Shown one piece after another: positions 44,288-54,292 of a stretch of 64,000 nt of DNA. The notes beneath the pieces were generated by a model. That model saw only the letters and a list, made by a program, of their open reading frames with translations. It did not search any database and was not told the origin of the DNA. The stretch comes from Kryptolebias marmoratus (taxonomy: Eukaryota > Chordata > Actinopteri > Cyprinodontiformes > Rivulidae). Position 1 is the stretch's first letter; each line of letters begins with the position of its first letter. The translations under genes were made by a program, and so were the position numbers. The stretch lies in NCBI RefSeq assembly GCF_001649575.2, contig NC_051447.1, positions 1,339,156 to 1,403,155 on the forward strand, written 5' to 3'.

Positions 44288-44990
44288 CTACTTCCTGAAG
44301 ATGTTGGTGAACCAGCTGTCCCAGGGGCTGTCCAACCCCGAGTGTTCATGCATGGTTTTGCTGAGAGTCCTCAGTCCTTCCAGCGCCTTGGTCACAGATC
44401 CGTCCAGTGCTGTATTGTTGGGAATAAAAGTACAACACATATCTCCAAACATAGCGCACACTCCCTCCTTTTCAGCTAGGAGCATGTCTAAGGCCATGTC
44501 TAAGGTCACTTGTTTAGTTAGATTTACCATACAATTAAAGCCCCAGGTGTCTTGTGGAAACAAGGGGGCAGGTTCAGTGAACATGGTGGGTCTACCGACG
44601 GCGCAGGCAATACAATTTGACATGTGCTGCTCCTGTGCAGTAGCAGCCATCCAAGCTAACCACAGGTTAGCGCTAGAGTAACCTGTGGCCATGTGTACCA
44701 CCCTCCAGGATTGCCCCAACACTTCATGATCTGACACAAATCAAACTTAAAAGTGGTTGGCTGTCCTATTGTGTAGTTCAATTCGAGACCTCCCCATGTC
44801 CTCTTACAGTAGTCTGTCGGCACCTTTACCGCCCATCTCGATGCCAATACCGGTGCTCCCTAACGGGGTCGGTTCAGGGTGGCACAGGTTTTACCCCCTG
44901 GGATAACACAAAAATGCTCCAACAGAAAGATGATACCACAGACAATCACTGCTATCAGTCCTATGACTGCTGTGGTCCTCCAGGGATGTT
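44288..44990 (-). pseudogene. endogenous retrovirus envelope remnant
   Basis: On the minus strand a hydrophobic leader (about 44985-44870) is followed by a stop, a short surface-subunit piece (44847-44656) and, in another frame, a 149-codon piece of the transmembrane subunit (44737-44288). The latter has the C-x6-C-C disulphide loop (44462-44440) that marks gamma-type and related retroviral envelopes. It contains a further run of loop and heptad sequence after it. Most of the surface subunit is deleted, and no membrane anchor is preserved at the end. The frame is interrupted by at least one stop and one frameshift, so it cannot make a functional protein. Confidence 0.75.
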
Positions 44991-45018
44991 TCTCCCACAG
45001 CATGTTTTGTGTTGCTTT

Positions 45019-45705
45019 TTAGTCTTTTGTGTGTGTGTGTTTTACCAGTTCACATCCTGGTTCCTCAGCCGGAGCACACTGGGACCAGTGATACCAGTTC
45101 TCGCCTTTACCTCGCAGGTGGACGGCATGTGATGTTCTTTCCACCACCTGGTACGGTCCCGTGAATCTGGGCTCTGACCACTTTCTTTTGATGACCTTCA
45201 GCCACACCCACTGGACCTCAGGGGCCGTGAGGGTGGACCCCTCGCCTCGGGCCTCTCTCTGGATCCTGGCAAGCTCTCTTTTTACAGTCTGCAACTGATG
45301 AAAATAGTCCTTTTGTGTCAGTTGTTGCAGGTCACCTGTGAGATCCGGGGGCCAACGTTGTGGTCCAGGAAAACACTGTCCGGTGGTCAGTTCGAACGGG
45401 GTGTATCCTGTGTGATACCAGATTAATTGATCAGAAGTTAGAGTTACAGCAGCCACCACCCCCTCAGGGGCTACATAGATATTATCAGTTGTAATTTGCC
45501 AGGTCTTACCCTCTAGTTCTGAGGAAAATGTTTCCTGGTACCAGTCTGTGTGGTTCCGGTCATAGAAGAGTGTCACAATGCCAATGTAGCTGCCAATTTT
45601 GAAGCCAGTGGCTAATTTTTTTCTTGTTTCAGAAGTCCTTCTACGCATGTAGAACAATGTGTTCGGCCAAAAGAGAAACAGAGGCTGCACTCTGACACCA
45701 CTCAT
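45019..45705 (-). pseudogene. endogenous retrovirus pol remnant: integrase C-terminal region
   Basis: The 228-codon minus-strand frame ends in an integrase C-terminal DNA-binding domain: a YTPFELTTGQ motif as in gammaretrovirus-like integrases, then a W-V-W-x-K stretch, an SH3-like W-x-G-P-Y-x-V core and a final H-W-S-Q-C-(A)P block. The N-terminal half of the frame does not resemble the catalytic core, so the D,D-35-E triad is missing and the join may be a recombination point. The order pol then env (right to left) with the env remnant at 44288 supports one provirus. Confidence 0.75.
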
Positions 45706-45780
45706 CTTTTCTTTCAGAATGAGGTGTCACACGCAGCTGTGTTTTATCTAATATGCTCGGAAAAGAGATAAATAAATCTC

Positions 45781-46011
45781 TTACCTCTCTACTTTTTCTT
45801 TTGTTTTTTGTGGGCCCACACAGCTGGTGAACACCGCATCCTGGAAGTCAGCTGCCTTCATTTCTCTCCCTGACGGACCACCAATTTGTTTAATTGAAAG
45901 GCAGTTCTTACACAGAAATAAATGAGCATTCTCTATATCTCTCTTTTGCCAGAACATGGGGGTCCTTTTAATTGTCACTAACTGTATAAGAAGGGCCAGA
46001 GTCGACTCCAC
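45781..46011 (-). other. open frame of 76 codons, unrecognised
   Basis: It lies directly upstream of the retroviral pol remnant on the same strand and contains CKNCLS and a Lys-rich C-terminus. No domain is recognised. It may be a further provirus fragment or chance. Confidence 0.2.
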
Positions 46012-46014
46012 CTG

Positions 46015-46735
46015 CTGCGGAGACTGAGGTCCTTTGGTGTTTGCAGGACTCTGTTAAAGACCTTCTATGTCATGGTGGTTCCATCTGCCTTCTTCTATGG
46101 AGTGGTCTGCTGGGGGGCTGGGTGTAATGAAAGGGACAGGAACAGGATCGACAAACTAGTACGGAGGTCAAGTTCTGTACTGGAGTGTCCTCTGGAGCCT
46201 GTGATAGTGACGGGTGAGAGGAGGATGCTAGCTAAGCTAACAGCCATCATGGACAACCCCCGCCACCCTCTGCATGAAACTGTGGGAAGGATTAACAGCT
46301 CCTTCAGCCAGAGACTCAAACATCCTTGCTGCAGGACGGAGCGCTTCCATAGATCATTCATCCCAACCGCAGTTAGGGTGTATAACACAACATGATGTTA
46401 TGAGTCACTTGGACACCTAACTTCCACTGCCATCACTTTGCGAACACCCTCCATATACATTTAATTTATTTGCTGTACTGTTATCTGTATTTATAGTGTT
46501 CATTGATGTATATGTGTGTGGATGTATATTTGGTTAATGTATATACTTATGTGTATATGATGTACATAATGTTTTCCTTTTCATCTCAACCTTTCTGTAT
46601 TGAGCTGCAGTAACGTGCAAATTTCCCCATTGTGGGATCAATAAAGTTTTATCTTATCTTATCTTATCTTATCTTATCTTATCTTATCTTATCTTATCTT
46701 ATCTTATCTTATCTTATCTTATCTTATCTCTTATC
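46015..46735 (+). pseudogene. LINE reverse transcriptase C-terminus with (TTATC)n tail
   Basis: The translation starts RARVDSTCC (decayed) and is open from 46072 to 46395: FYGVVCWGAGCNERDRNRID, KLVRRSSSVLECPLEP, ERRMLAKLTAIMDNPRHPLH and ERFHRSFIPTAVRVYNTT. This is the conserved post-RT region of a common fish LINE in which YGVVCWG and the final FxPxAVRxYN are invariant. The 3' UTR contains the AATAAA of gggatcaataaagttttatc. It is 5'-truncated. The 108-codon open frame is intact, hinting at a young copy. Confidence 0.85.
46647..46732. repeat. (TTATC)n microsatellite, about 17 units
   Basis: A near-perfect pentanucleotide array forms the 3' terminus of the LINE copy at 46015. Confidence 0.97.
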
Positions 46736-46739
46736 GTCA

Positions 46740-47958
46740 TCAGAAATTCCACAAAAGATCCCGAAACATCTTTGAGACTGGGCGTATTTAGACAGACAGA
46801 ATACATTAGTGTGTATTGCATACTTCTGACCAGTTTGTGATTGGTCATTAGTTTACACAACTCCAACGTCACTTACAGGAAACCAGCCCGAACAGCTGGT
46901 TGAGTCTGGATCAGTGTAACCCAGACTCAACCCAGAACGAGCACACTGTTTTCCAGGAATTGTCCTGTCATTATGAACAATCTCTTATCACTAACCCACT
47001 GTTCTGGAAAGTTCTTGGCAACACCTGGCAATAACAACCGAACTTTCTTTACACACGAACATAGCTCCTGTTTACCCTTTCTTCTTCCATATTTGGTAAA
47101 CTGCAGTCTGCAGCTGCCTCTAAGTTATAGAATGAAATGCTTTCTTTCACTTTTTTATTTTTTTACTTTTTTTCCACTTTCTTCCTTTCTGTCTTTGGGC
47201 ATTCAGCCCTCAGGGTCTTCAAACTGGAACAAAGCTTTGTTGGGACTTTTTCAAACATTCAACTTTTCCAGCTCAGTTTTAAGCTCTTTAATGCTGTGCA
47301 ACAAGGAACCACAAATGAATATAAACTCACTAAGTACTTCATTAGAAACACCTGCACACCGGCTAAGGCAGAACACAGTACACAGGGGTGTACTACAAAG
47401 CAAGTTCAACACAACAAGTGTTTAATTGTTTGGCACTGGTGAAGTTGTTGGACAAAAACAAAATTCAGCACAAATTTGTGTTACAATTCATGCATGCACC
47501 CATGTCTGGAAGAATTTTTTGAGTATATGTACTTCTACTTAAAAACATTGTTTTAGCCCTTTTTGTATGTCTGCTCTTTAATGTTCCAGATCATTGGCAC
47601 TGTGTGGAATTACACATTGGTGTTGCTAGACTGTTTTTACTAGGGCCCATTCCTCAACATACATCTTCTGTGCCGTCATATTTCAGGAACTTACATGCAT
47701 ATTCACAAAGCTATTTTGTCACACAGTTTTCCCACACTAAAATGAGGTATTATTGAAGCATTTAAGGAAAAATGTGCTCAAATTTAAATTAATTTTTGTC
47801 AATCATAGCCAAAGAAAGTTGTGTCAGATTCTCAGAGTCCAGTTCTGTTTGTGATAAGAAGGTGGCCAGTTTGACACAGAGCCTAAACAGCCAGCTGTTA
47901 CTGCTGGCTTTAGAAAATCGAGGGCAAGAATATCACAGAACCAATCATGTATGTTCCT
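46740..47958. other. intergenic, nothing firmly recognised
   Basis: Two overlapping frames (46973-47425, 47137-47442) show hydrophobic and Ser-rich stretches without domain similarity. ggggtgtactacaaagcaag at 47384 may be a DNA-element terminus. Confidence 0.35.
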
Positions 47959-48240
47959 TAGTGTTGCAAATCATTTCTCTAATCAAATATATTGTCTGTA
48001 AAATACCATTGTGCACATCTGGCATACTGAGGACTATGGTGCACTGGGGAGAGAGCATGCAGCAAGTGACCCTTTGTGCACAAGAGAAACTATTAAGTGA
48101 AAAAAGGATAACAAAGCACAAGTGTTTCTGTTTAATTTAGACAATGTCAAAAAATAGTACAGTACTAATAAATCAGTGAAAAAAAATGAATCATTCAATT
48201 GACTTTGACAGTCTGACTGATGTGTTTAGTGAGACCGATG
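47959..48240. repeat. dispersed repeat R2, copy 2
   Basis: Partner of 16237-16560 with the same order of short conserved blocks. It runs into the tandem repeat at 48200. Confidence 0.7.
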
Positions 48241-48400
48241 TGTGCGCAATGAAACTGATGTCTTCACAGTGAGACTGATGTGCACGCAGTGTGAGCGATG
48301 TGCATGCCTTAAGACTTATGTATGCACGGTGAGACTAATGAGCATATAGTGTGACTGATGTATGTGCAGTGAGACTGATGAATGTGCAGTATGGCTTTGA
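48205..48400. repeat. degenerate tandem repeat, about 8 units of roughly 22 bp
   Basis: The consensus is approximately cagtgagactgatgtgtgcg. Units at about 48225, 48245, 48268, 48288, 48310, 48331, 48353 and 48375 vary at several positions. Confidence 0.85.
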
Positions 48401-48420
48401 ATTTAGCAACAGCCATGGAG

Positions 48421-49439
48421 ATGCATATCCACAGAGATGCACAAATTTACTGTCTGAGACCAGACAAATAATTTGGGTCATTTAAGATTTCATGAAAATA
48501 AATTATTTTTCCTAAAATATGACATCATCTTGGAGTCGTCAAAAGCAAATAAAAAAATGAACAGACAGAAAAAATCCATTATGCAGTAGGTCTAACATTA
48601 AAAGCTTGTTCTCTTTCTCTGGAGATAGATCAGCGGCCTGGGTGGAATAGTAATGATGCTTTTGTGTGCTTTAGTGATATCTGAGGACTCATTGATCACT
48701 GACAAACTAATAGAAATACACCAGGGTTTGTATGCTGCCTATATTTCATCACGTACTTAACTTGAAAAACCCATTGATATGACATACATGTTTTACCTTC
48801 TTAAATTTTTTAAAAACCCAATATAATATGATTATGTTTTTATTTTAATATAGTCTCAAATAGCAACATTAGAATTTCTAAATGAAAATAAAATGAAGCA
48901 GGCTACAAGAGTTGTCACAGTTCATGGTTTTATTTTTTTTAAGTTTACATTTGTTTACAGTTCTGTTGTTGCATAAATTAATACCTTACCTGTTGTGGTG
49001 TCTGAAAATAAAGTTGAAATAAAAAGTGTTTTTAAGCCAACATTAGTTGAAAGAAAAGCATAAAATCTGCTGATTGTTTAGTTTTCAACAACAAAAAAAA
49101 AATTATACTATTTTTTTTAAAACCAAACATTAAAGAAACCATTCAGATGTTATCAGATTTCTCTGTGGCCCCCTTGAACATAACATCCGCTGAGCCACTG
49201 AAGTTCAGCAATTTATCAGTGAATATTAGTACAATAGGGTTCAGTATGTTGGAATTACATACAGAAAATACCACTGGAGTTTCATTTTTTAGGTTCCCGA
49301 AAGATAAAAACCTTCCCCAGATTTGGATCCATAAGCTCCGATGTGGGAATTACTATTAGAATGGATCACTTCAAAGACCCTTGTTACTGCGGTGAACTGA
49401 CTTCACGCCAAACAAAAACAGGACCTTTAGCCAGCAGCA
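48421..49439. other. intergenic, nothing recognised
   Basis: AT-rich with T and A runs and no supported feature. Confidence 0.4.
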
Positions 49440-50205
49440 GAATCCGTGTATGGTTCCTTCTTTGGTTTTTTCGTTTCAAAATAAAATTGCAAAAACAAAA
49501 CAAGCATGTGTTTTTTTGTTTTTAAAACAAAATTAGAAAAACGGCAATTGCAAAAATAAAGACGTTTGTTTGTACGTTTTGTTTTGATTTTTAACTACAA
49601 TGGTTTAACCAAAGACAATATTTTGTTATGATGTTAATTCAACGGGACCTTATGGCGGAACTGGAAATGAAGACCTGAACTCCCGGCACATAAGTCTTTT
49701 AGTTACCAGTAGGTGGCGGTAATGTACTGATTTAATTATTTACTTGGAATATTAAAGAAATCTTGTTGACGGTAAGATCATCAGCTCTCAATGAAATGCG
49801 TCTATTCCCTCTAAATAAGACAAACGGATCCATTTTAAACTGGTAGGTTCTGAAGTGCTAACTGAAAAAGTTCTTCTTCTTCTTGTGGATTTTAATGGCA
49901 GTTGGCAAGAAACTGAAGGTGTACATTGCCGCCACCTACTGGTAACTGAAAAAGTTATGTGCCAGGAGTTCAGGTCTTCATTTCCGGTTCCGCCATAAGG
50001 TCCCGTTGAATTAACAAGAAAATAAAAGCTTGTCTTTGGTTTAACCATTGCAGTTAAAAAAAAAAAAAAAAAAGTACCCCTTTTTTAATTTTGCAATTGC
50101 CGTTTTTCTAATTTCGTTTTAAAAACAAAAAAAACACACGCTTGTTTTGATTTTGCAATTTTATTTTAAAATGAAAAAAACAAAGAACAAACCATACACA
50201 GATTC
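49440..50205. mobile_element. fold-back element: 288-bp and 285-bp inverted arms, 193-bp loop
   Basis: Left arm 49440-49727 and right arm 49921-50205 are reverse complements with few mismatches. For example, aattcaacgggaccttatgg (left) pairs with ccataaggtcccgttgaatt (right), and ttaccagtaggtggcggtaa with the matching block at 49923. CAGCAG lies immediately outside each end (49435-49440 and 50205-50210), a possible 6-bp duplication. No transposase is present. Confidence 0.85.
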
Positions 50206-50708
50206 AGCAGTCCCAACTATTTTTGATGTTAAAAGAAAGACAAATGGAGAGGAGGACATCTCCACAGAGAAGGAGATGAGAAATAGAAAGCTTTACTTCA
50301 AATGTGATGTGAACGCACGCTGTCATTAAAAGGTATGAGCTGCTTACAGGCCGACAGCCTGAGATCAGTTTGTAATTCAGAGCAGTTTGTTATTGATGAA
50401 AATATATAAACATCCACATGTGATTAAACAAATGCCATAGTCTGGAACTGCTATTGATTAGTTTACTCTGGTGTGAGAGTTTATAAATGCTACTCTGAAT
50501 CGCACTCACAGTGTTTACAAGTTAGCAACATTAGCTCTCTCCTGCCGTCTTTATGTTGATTTTTAATTTCATGTACTGATGTCATGACAATGATCTGGGG
50601 ATAATCGGTTCTTACCGTTCCACGTTCCCAACTTGGTCGTTATGTGCATTGTTTTGTCAGCCATGATGGTCTTGGTGATCCTCAGAATCCGGATCTGAAG
50701 AGTTTTCA
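50206..50708. other. intergenic, nothing recognised
   Basis: A frame at 50147-50329 overlaps the fold-back arm and has no domain. Confidence 0.4.
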
Positions 50709-50876
50709 TCCTGGTCCTGGAGGGCCACTATCCTGCATATTTTAATTGTTTCTTTGCTTTAACACACCTGATTTAAAAAAAATGAATAATTAACAAGTTT
50801 CTGCAGAACTTGAAGTCCTGCTGAAAAGCAGGGAAACATCTAAACCTTGCAGGATAGTGGCCCTCCAGGACCAGGA
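50709..50876. mobile_element. MITE, 168 bp, with 28-29-bp terminal inverted repeats
   Basis: The start tcctggtcctggagggccac tatcctgca and the end tgcaggatagtggccctcca ggaccagga are exact inverted repeats. The interior contains taattgtttctttgctttaa and an acacacctg motif. It is a well-known fish element type. No target duplication is evident. Confidence 0.9.
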
Positions 50877-51700
50877 TTACACACCACTGCTCTACACCAA
50901 CAACTGTAGAACCCAACTGCCACCTAGTGATGTTTGCTGACGACACAGTTCTTCTGTCACTTCTGTCTGACTCTACATAGCACCATAAACCAGCTCTGCA
51001 GCAGTTTGTCAAGTAGTGTGACCACTTCCAGCTAGAGCTTGATGTCAGCAAAACAAAGGAGATGGTGGTGACCTTCTTCAGCAGATAAAGGGAGCTGGCT
51101 GCTTTGGCCACCTTTCAAATTGTGTTGAAAAGTACAAATACCTGGAGACCATAAGATAAGATGAGAACTTTATTGATCCCACAGGAAATTGTTGTGCCAG
51201 AGATACAATACAAAAGAACATGCATAAGGAATCACACAAAACCTCCTCAGGAAACTGAACTACTTCTCAGTCAGTAACACGTTTTCATGACCTTTTACTA
51301 CACTTTCATTAAAATTGTCATGTCCTTTTACATTAACTGCTGGTTCCACATCATCAACTTGCAGGACAGGAACCTTCTACACAGGGTATTTTCCAAAATC
51401 ATTAGATCTTCTGCTTGCTCTCTGTCCATTGTGTATGAGAAGCAGGTTTGCACTCTAGCTGGCCAGATAGTATAGGAATTGTCTAATGCTCTTTTCTCAG
51501 CTTTTAAGCGACTGTCATCTGGTCACAGGCTTTGTTGTCTGCCTGCAGGACTCAGAGGAGTAAGGTGACCTGTGTCTCTCTGGCTGTTTTCCTGACCTCT
51601 TCAACTATTGAAACCCTCTTAGGACTCTTAAACCCTCATAAGCAGCTCACCCAACTGGGAAACATCTCAATCTGCTTGCTCACTGATTTGCATTGTTTCT
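50877..51700 (+). pseudogene. LINE reverse transcriptase remnant with FADDTV box
   Basis: The plus strand reads VEPNCHLVMFADDTVLLSLL (F-A-D-D catalytic box), LELDVSKTKEMVVTFFSR (the D-x-S-K-T-K block), a long gap with an inserted ttattgatcccacaggaaat, then LLRKLNYFSVSN, FTLTAGSTSS and a decayed C-terminal block to about 51640. There are multiple stops. The inserted segment at 51150-51220 is the reverse of the AATAAAG-type tail found at 46630, pointing to a second nested copy. Confidence 0.65.
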
Positions 51701-52006
51701 ATTGTTACTTTATCAGGTTACTTTATTTAATGTTGTCAACTTATTATCTGGTGACTTAATCTGCTTAATGCACAGCCTTAGTACTGTACATTGTTTAATC
51801 TGCACATTATTTACTGTAAATAGTAAATATACTGCACCTTATTTTATTTATTGGGTACACTATGAAACCTGTGTAACCTCCTATATCTGCTGCCTCCCGC
51901 ACCCCATTAAGATCCCCTCATTTACTTTTATATTAATTTAAAAATCATTTCGCTTTATCAGAACTTAGTTAATTTCTTGCTCCTTTATACAATTCTACTT
52001 TCTTTT
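51701..52006. other. intergenic, nothing recognised
   Basis: AT-rich sequence with no supported feature. Confidence 0.4.
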
Positions 52007-52011
52007 GTTGG

Positions 52012-52593
52012 TGACAGGCAGTTTTTTAACCCACGTGCAGAATCAGAGTTGGAGACTGAGGCAAACACAAGAATCTTTATTTACAGGGTAAGAATTTGCA
52101 AAGAGAGTGTCTCTATGCCTGTTTCTGGAAGAGAGACAAGAAAGGAGGGAAACTGAATGAAGACAGATGAAAAATGGAAATAAAAGGATCATGCGCTTAC
52201 TGTTGCATGGAGAAAGTTAGTCTTGGGAGGGGGTAGGCCAGCAATTTACAGAGGAATAGTGCATTTGCTGGGAACCTGGACGTGGTCCTGGAGGACTTGT
52301 GAAAGTATGGCAAGAGGCTGATCTGAGAGCGGGCAGGTGGGTGGTTGCGGAGGTTGTTGGAGCTGTGGTGGATGTCAGGGTGGATAATGATTTCCAGGAA
52401 GACACTGTAACAAAAGGTTCTGGTTTTGTGATTCGGACCCAGAGTGACTGAGCATCAGGCAAATAAGGACCATCCAGCAGCTCCTTAAATCCTTTACAGT
52501 TAACGAGTTGATTGCAATCAGGTAACCATGCCCAGCAGGAGTCCTCTGTAACAAGTCTCACAAGCACACAACCACACTCATAGGATTCTGACA
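52012..52593 (-). mobile_element. solo LTR, 582 bp
   Basis: The segment begins TGACAGGCAG and ends GATTCTGACA, so each strand starts TG and ends CA. It is flanked by GTTGG (52007-52011) and GTTGA (52594-52598), a 5-bp duplication with one mismatch. On the minus strand AATAAA at about 52080 is placed as in an R region. No internal coding region is adjacent, so it is a recombined solo LTR, probably of a Gypsy-type element. Confidence 0.65.
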
Positions 52594-52689
52594 GTTGAGT
52601 TATTAGGATTTTTAAAATTTTTACTTTTTTCATTTTATTTCATTTTTATTCTTTGTCGTGTTGCTCTGTGTTTCCTCGGTTGCGCCTAA

Positions 52690-52825
52690 GGGATAAACTT
52701 AGTTGTTTGAATTTCAATCGCATGTGATATTGTGAGATCTTGCAAGATGGGATAGCAGCCAGAATTTGGGTTGAAGATGGTTCTACTACTACCACACAAA
52801 ATTTAACTCAGTAAGAGACAAGATG
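52690..52825 (+). repeat. dispersed repeat family R1, copy 3 (short)
   Basis: It shares atcgcatgtgatattgtgag, gttgaagatggtt and ctaccacacaaaatttaact with the other R1 copies. Confidence 0.55.
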
Positions 52826-52829
52826 TTAC

Positions 52830-53228
52830 CTCCTCATGGGCCCATCATCTGCAAGAAGGACAGTTGAGGTCTGATCCCATATACGCTGGGCAGCAGGCAA
52901 GAGAGAGTCCCTCCCATGTCAATTCTCAGTGGCATAAACTAGCTCTAGGGACATTAAATGTCACGTCACTAGTGGTCAAAGAGCTTGTGTGTGAGGTTAA
53001 ATGATACCAACTAGATATAATTCGGCTCACCTTTACCCACAGCTTGGGCTGTGGAACCCAACTCCTAGAGAGGGGCTGTCCAGAGTCTTTCATACTCTGG
53101 AGTTACCCAGGGAGAGAGCAACTTAAAACCTACTTTGGGTGTAGGGATGCTCACAAACCCCCGGCTGAGTGCCTTGGTGTTGGAGTTTTCCCTGGTGAAT
53201 GAGAGGGTTATAGGCTTTGTGTTATCCA
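52830..53228 (+). pseudogene. LINE AP-endonuclease N-terminal fragment (Rex3/RTE-like)
   Basis: Frames on the plus strand give LALGTLNVTSLVVKELVCEV, YQLDIIRLT, SLGCGTQLLERGCPESFI and GVGMLTNPRLSALVLEFSLV with NERVI. The NVTSL start, the G-V-G-x-L segment and the EFSLVNERV block are the N-terminal half of a fish LINE apurinic endonuclease. The Asn of the first motif and the conserved Glu region are visible, but frameshifts break it up. It ends abruptly at 53228. Confidence 0.65.
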
Positions 53229-54189
53229 TCAGCTGATTTCTAGTAATGTATTTTTAAATTGCAAATGACATAATAAACTTAGGTCATTGTGACAGGTCAT
53301 TTATGATTTAAGCTTAACCCTCCATTTAGGAAGGAAGCTCCTTCCTTACCTTTCATCATCACCATGACCTAGTTTTTCTGTGGTTATATAGTTTTTCCTG
53401 AAACAGATCTTTTTATTGTATCTGTAAAATTATGTATTTGGTCTATGTTTATTAATCACAGCCACACCAGGTCTCTGAACAAAACTTAAAGCCGTCTTTC
53501 CTCTAACATTGACAGGATTATTTCATTTTGTTAACACATCTTTGTTGCGTCATCCTAATGACTGCTGGTGTCCAAATATGAGAAAATGGGTTACTGATTA
53601 TTTTCTGTTTGCCAGTAATTTTATAGCTCCATTATTCTGATTATAAAATATTAAACCATGTAAAAGAAAATTTAAATACATTTTTAACCATAAAACAAAA
53701 ATAGATTGTATTTTATGTAGCTGAATTGGGGCCAAATGTTTTGTTAATTTGAAAAAAGAAAATTTAATCGAAAACCTAAAACTTGAAATTAAAAGCTTGA
53801 GTTTTAGTGTAAAAAAGCTTACTTTGCTCAAAGCTTACTTTTTTCCAGCTTCATTTTTTTCCACTTTCAGCTCTATTTTTTACTTTCAGATCAGCTTTTA
53901 CAGTTTCAGGCAATTGGCCCCGATTTAGCGCCATAGTATTTCATATGAATATTTTGTATTTTAAAACAAAAATCAAATAACCACTTTGTTTTTTATTTTT
54001 TGCTTTTGTTTTACAATACTGGTGAAAAAAATGCAATTACTTAAACATGCAGCAGGGACAGCATGTAGACAGTAGCCCAACCTACTTAAATGTCATCTAC
54101 AGCAAAAATTCCACACACAACCATCTAAAACCTGGACTAGAAAAACTGCGCAAAGAACCTATTTCATTGTTAATTTAAACTTAAACATT
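53229..54189. other. intergenic, nothing recognised
   Basis: AT-rich with no supported feature. Frame 53598-53831 (minus) is AT-bias. Confidence 0.4.
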
Positions 54190-54292
54190 ACTCAGGTTCA
54201 TCTCATTTTGGGTCAAAGTCACAAGGAGCCACCTGAGAGTAACTGAAGGGCCGCATGTGGTTCCAGAGCCGCAGGTGCGGATCCCTGGCTTT
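54190..54292. repeat. hAT element end (...CGCAGGTGCGGATCCCTG)
   Basis: gaagggccgcatgtggttcc and agagccgcaggtgcggatcc resemble the subterminal region of hAT elements that begin CAGGGGTCGGCAACC. Only this end is seen. Confidence 0.5.

Noticed and set aside
47137..47442. Plus-strand frame with hydrophobic N-terminus, possible secreted protein
   Set aside because: The hydrophobic part comes from a T-rich run (ttttttattttttttacttt-like) and no domain or splice context supports it.
48205..48400. Possible CRISPR-like array (about 22-bp units)
   Set aside because: The units are directly tandem without unique spacers and the genome is a fish; it is a degenerate satellite.
52217..52633. 138-codon minus-strand frame with Ser/Thr/Pro-rich end
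   Set aside because: It lies in and across the boundary of the solo LTR and shows no family similarity.
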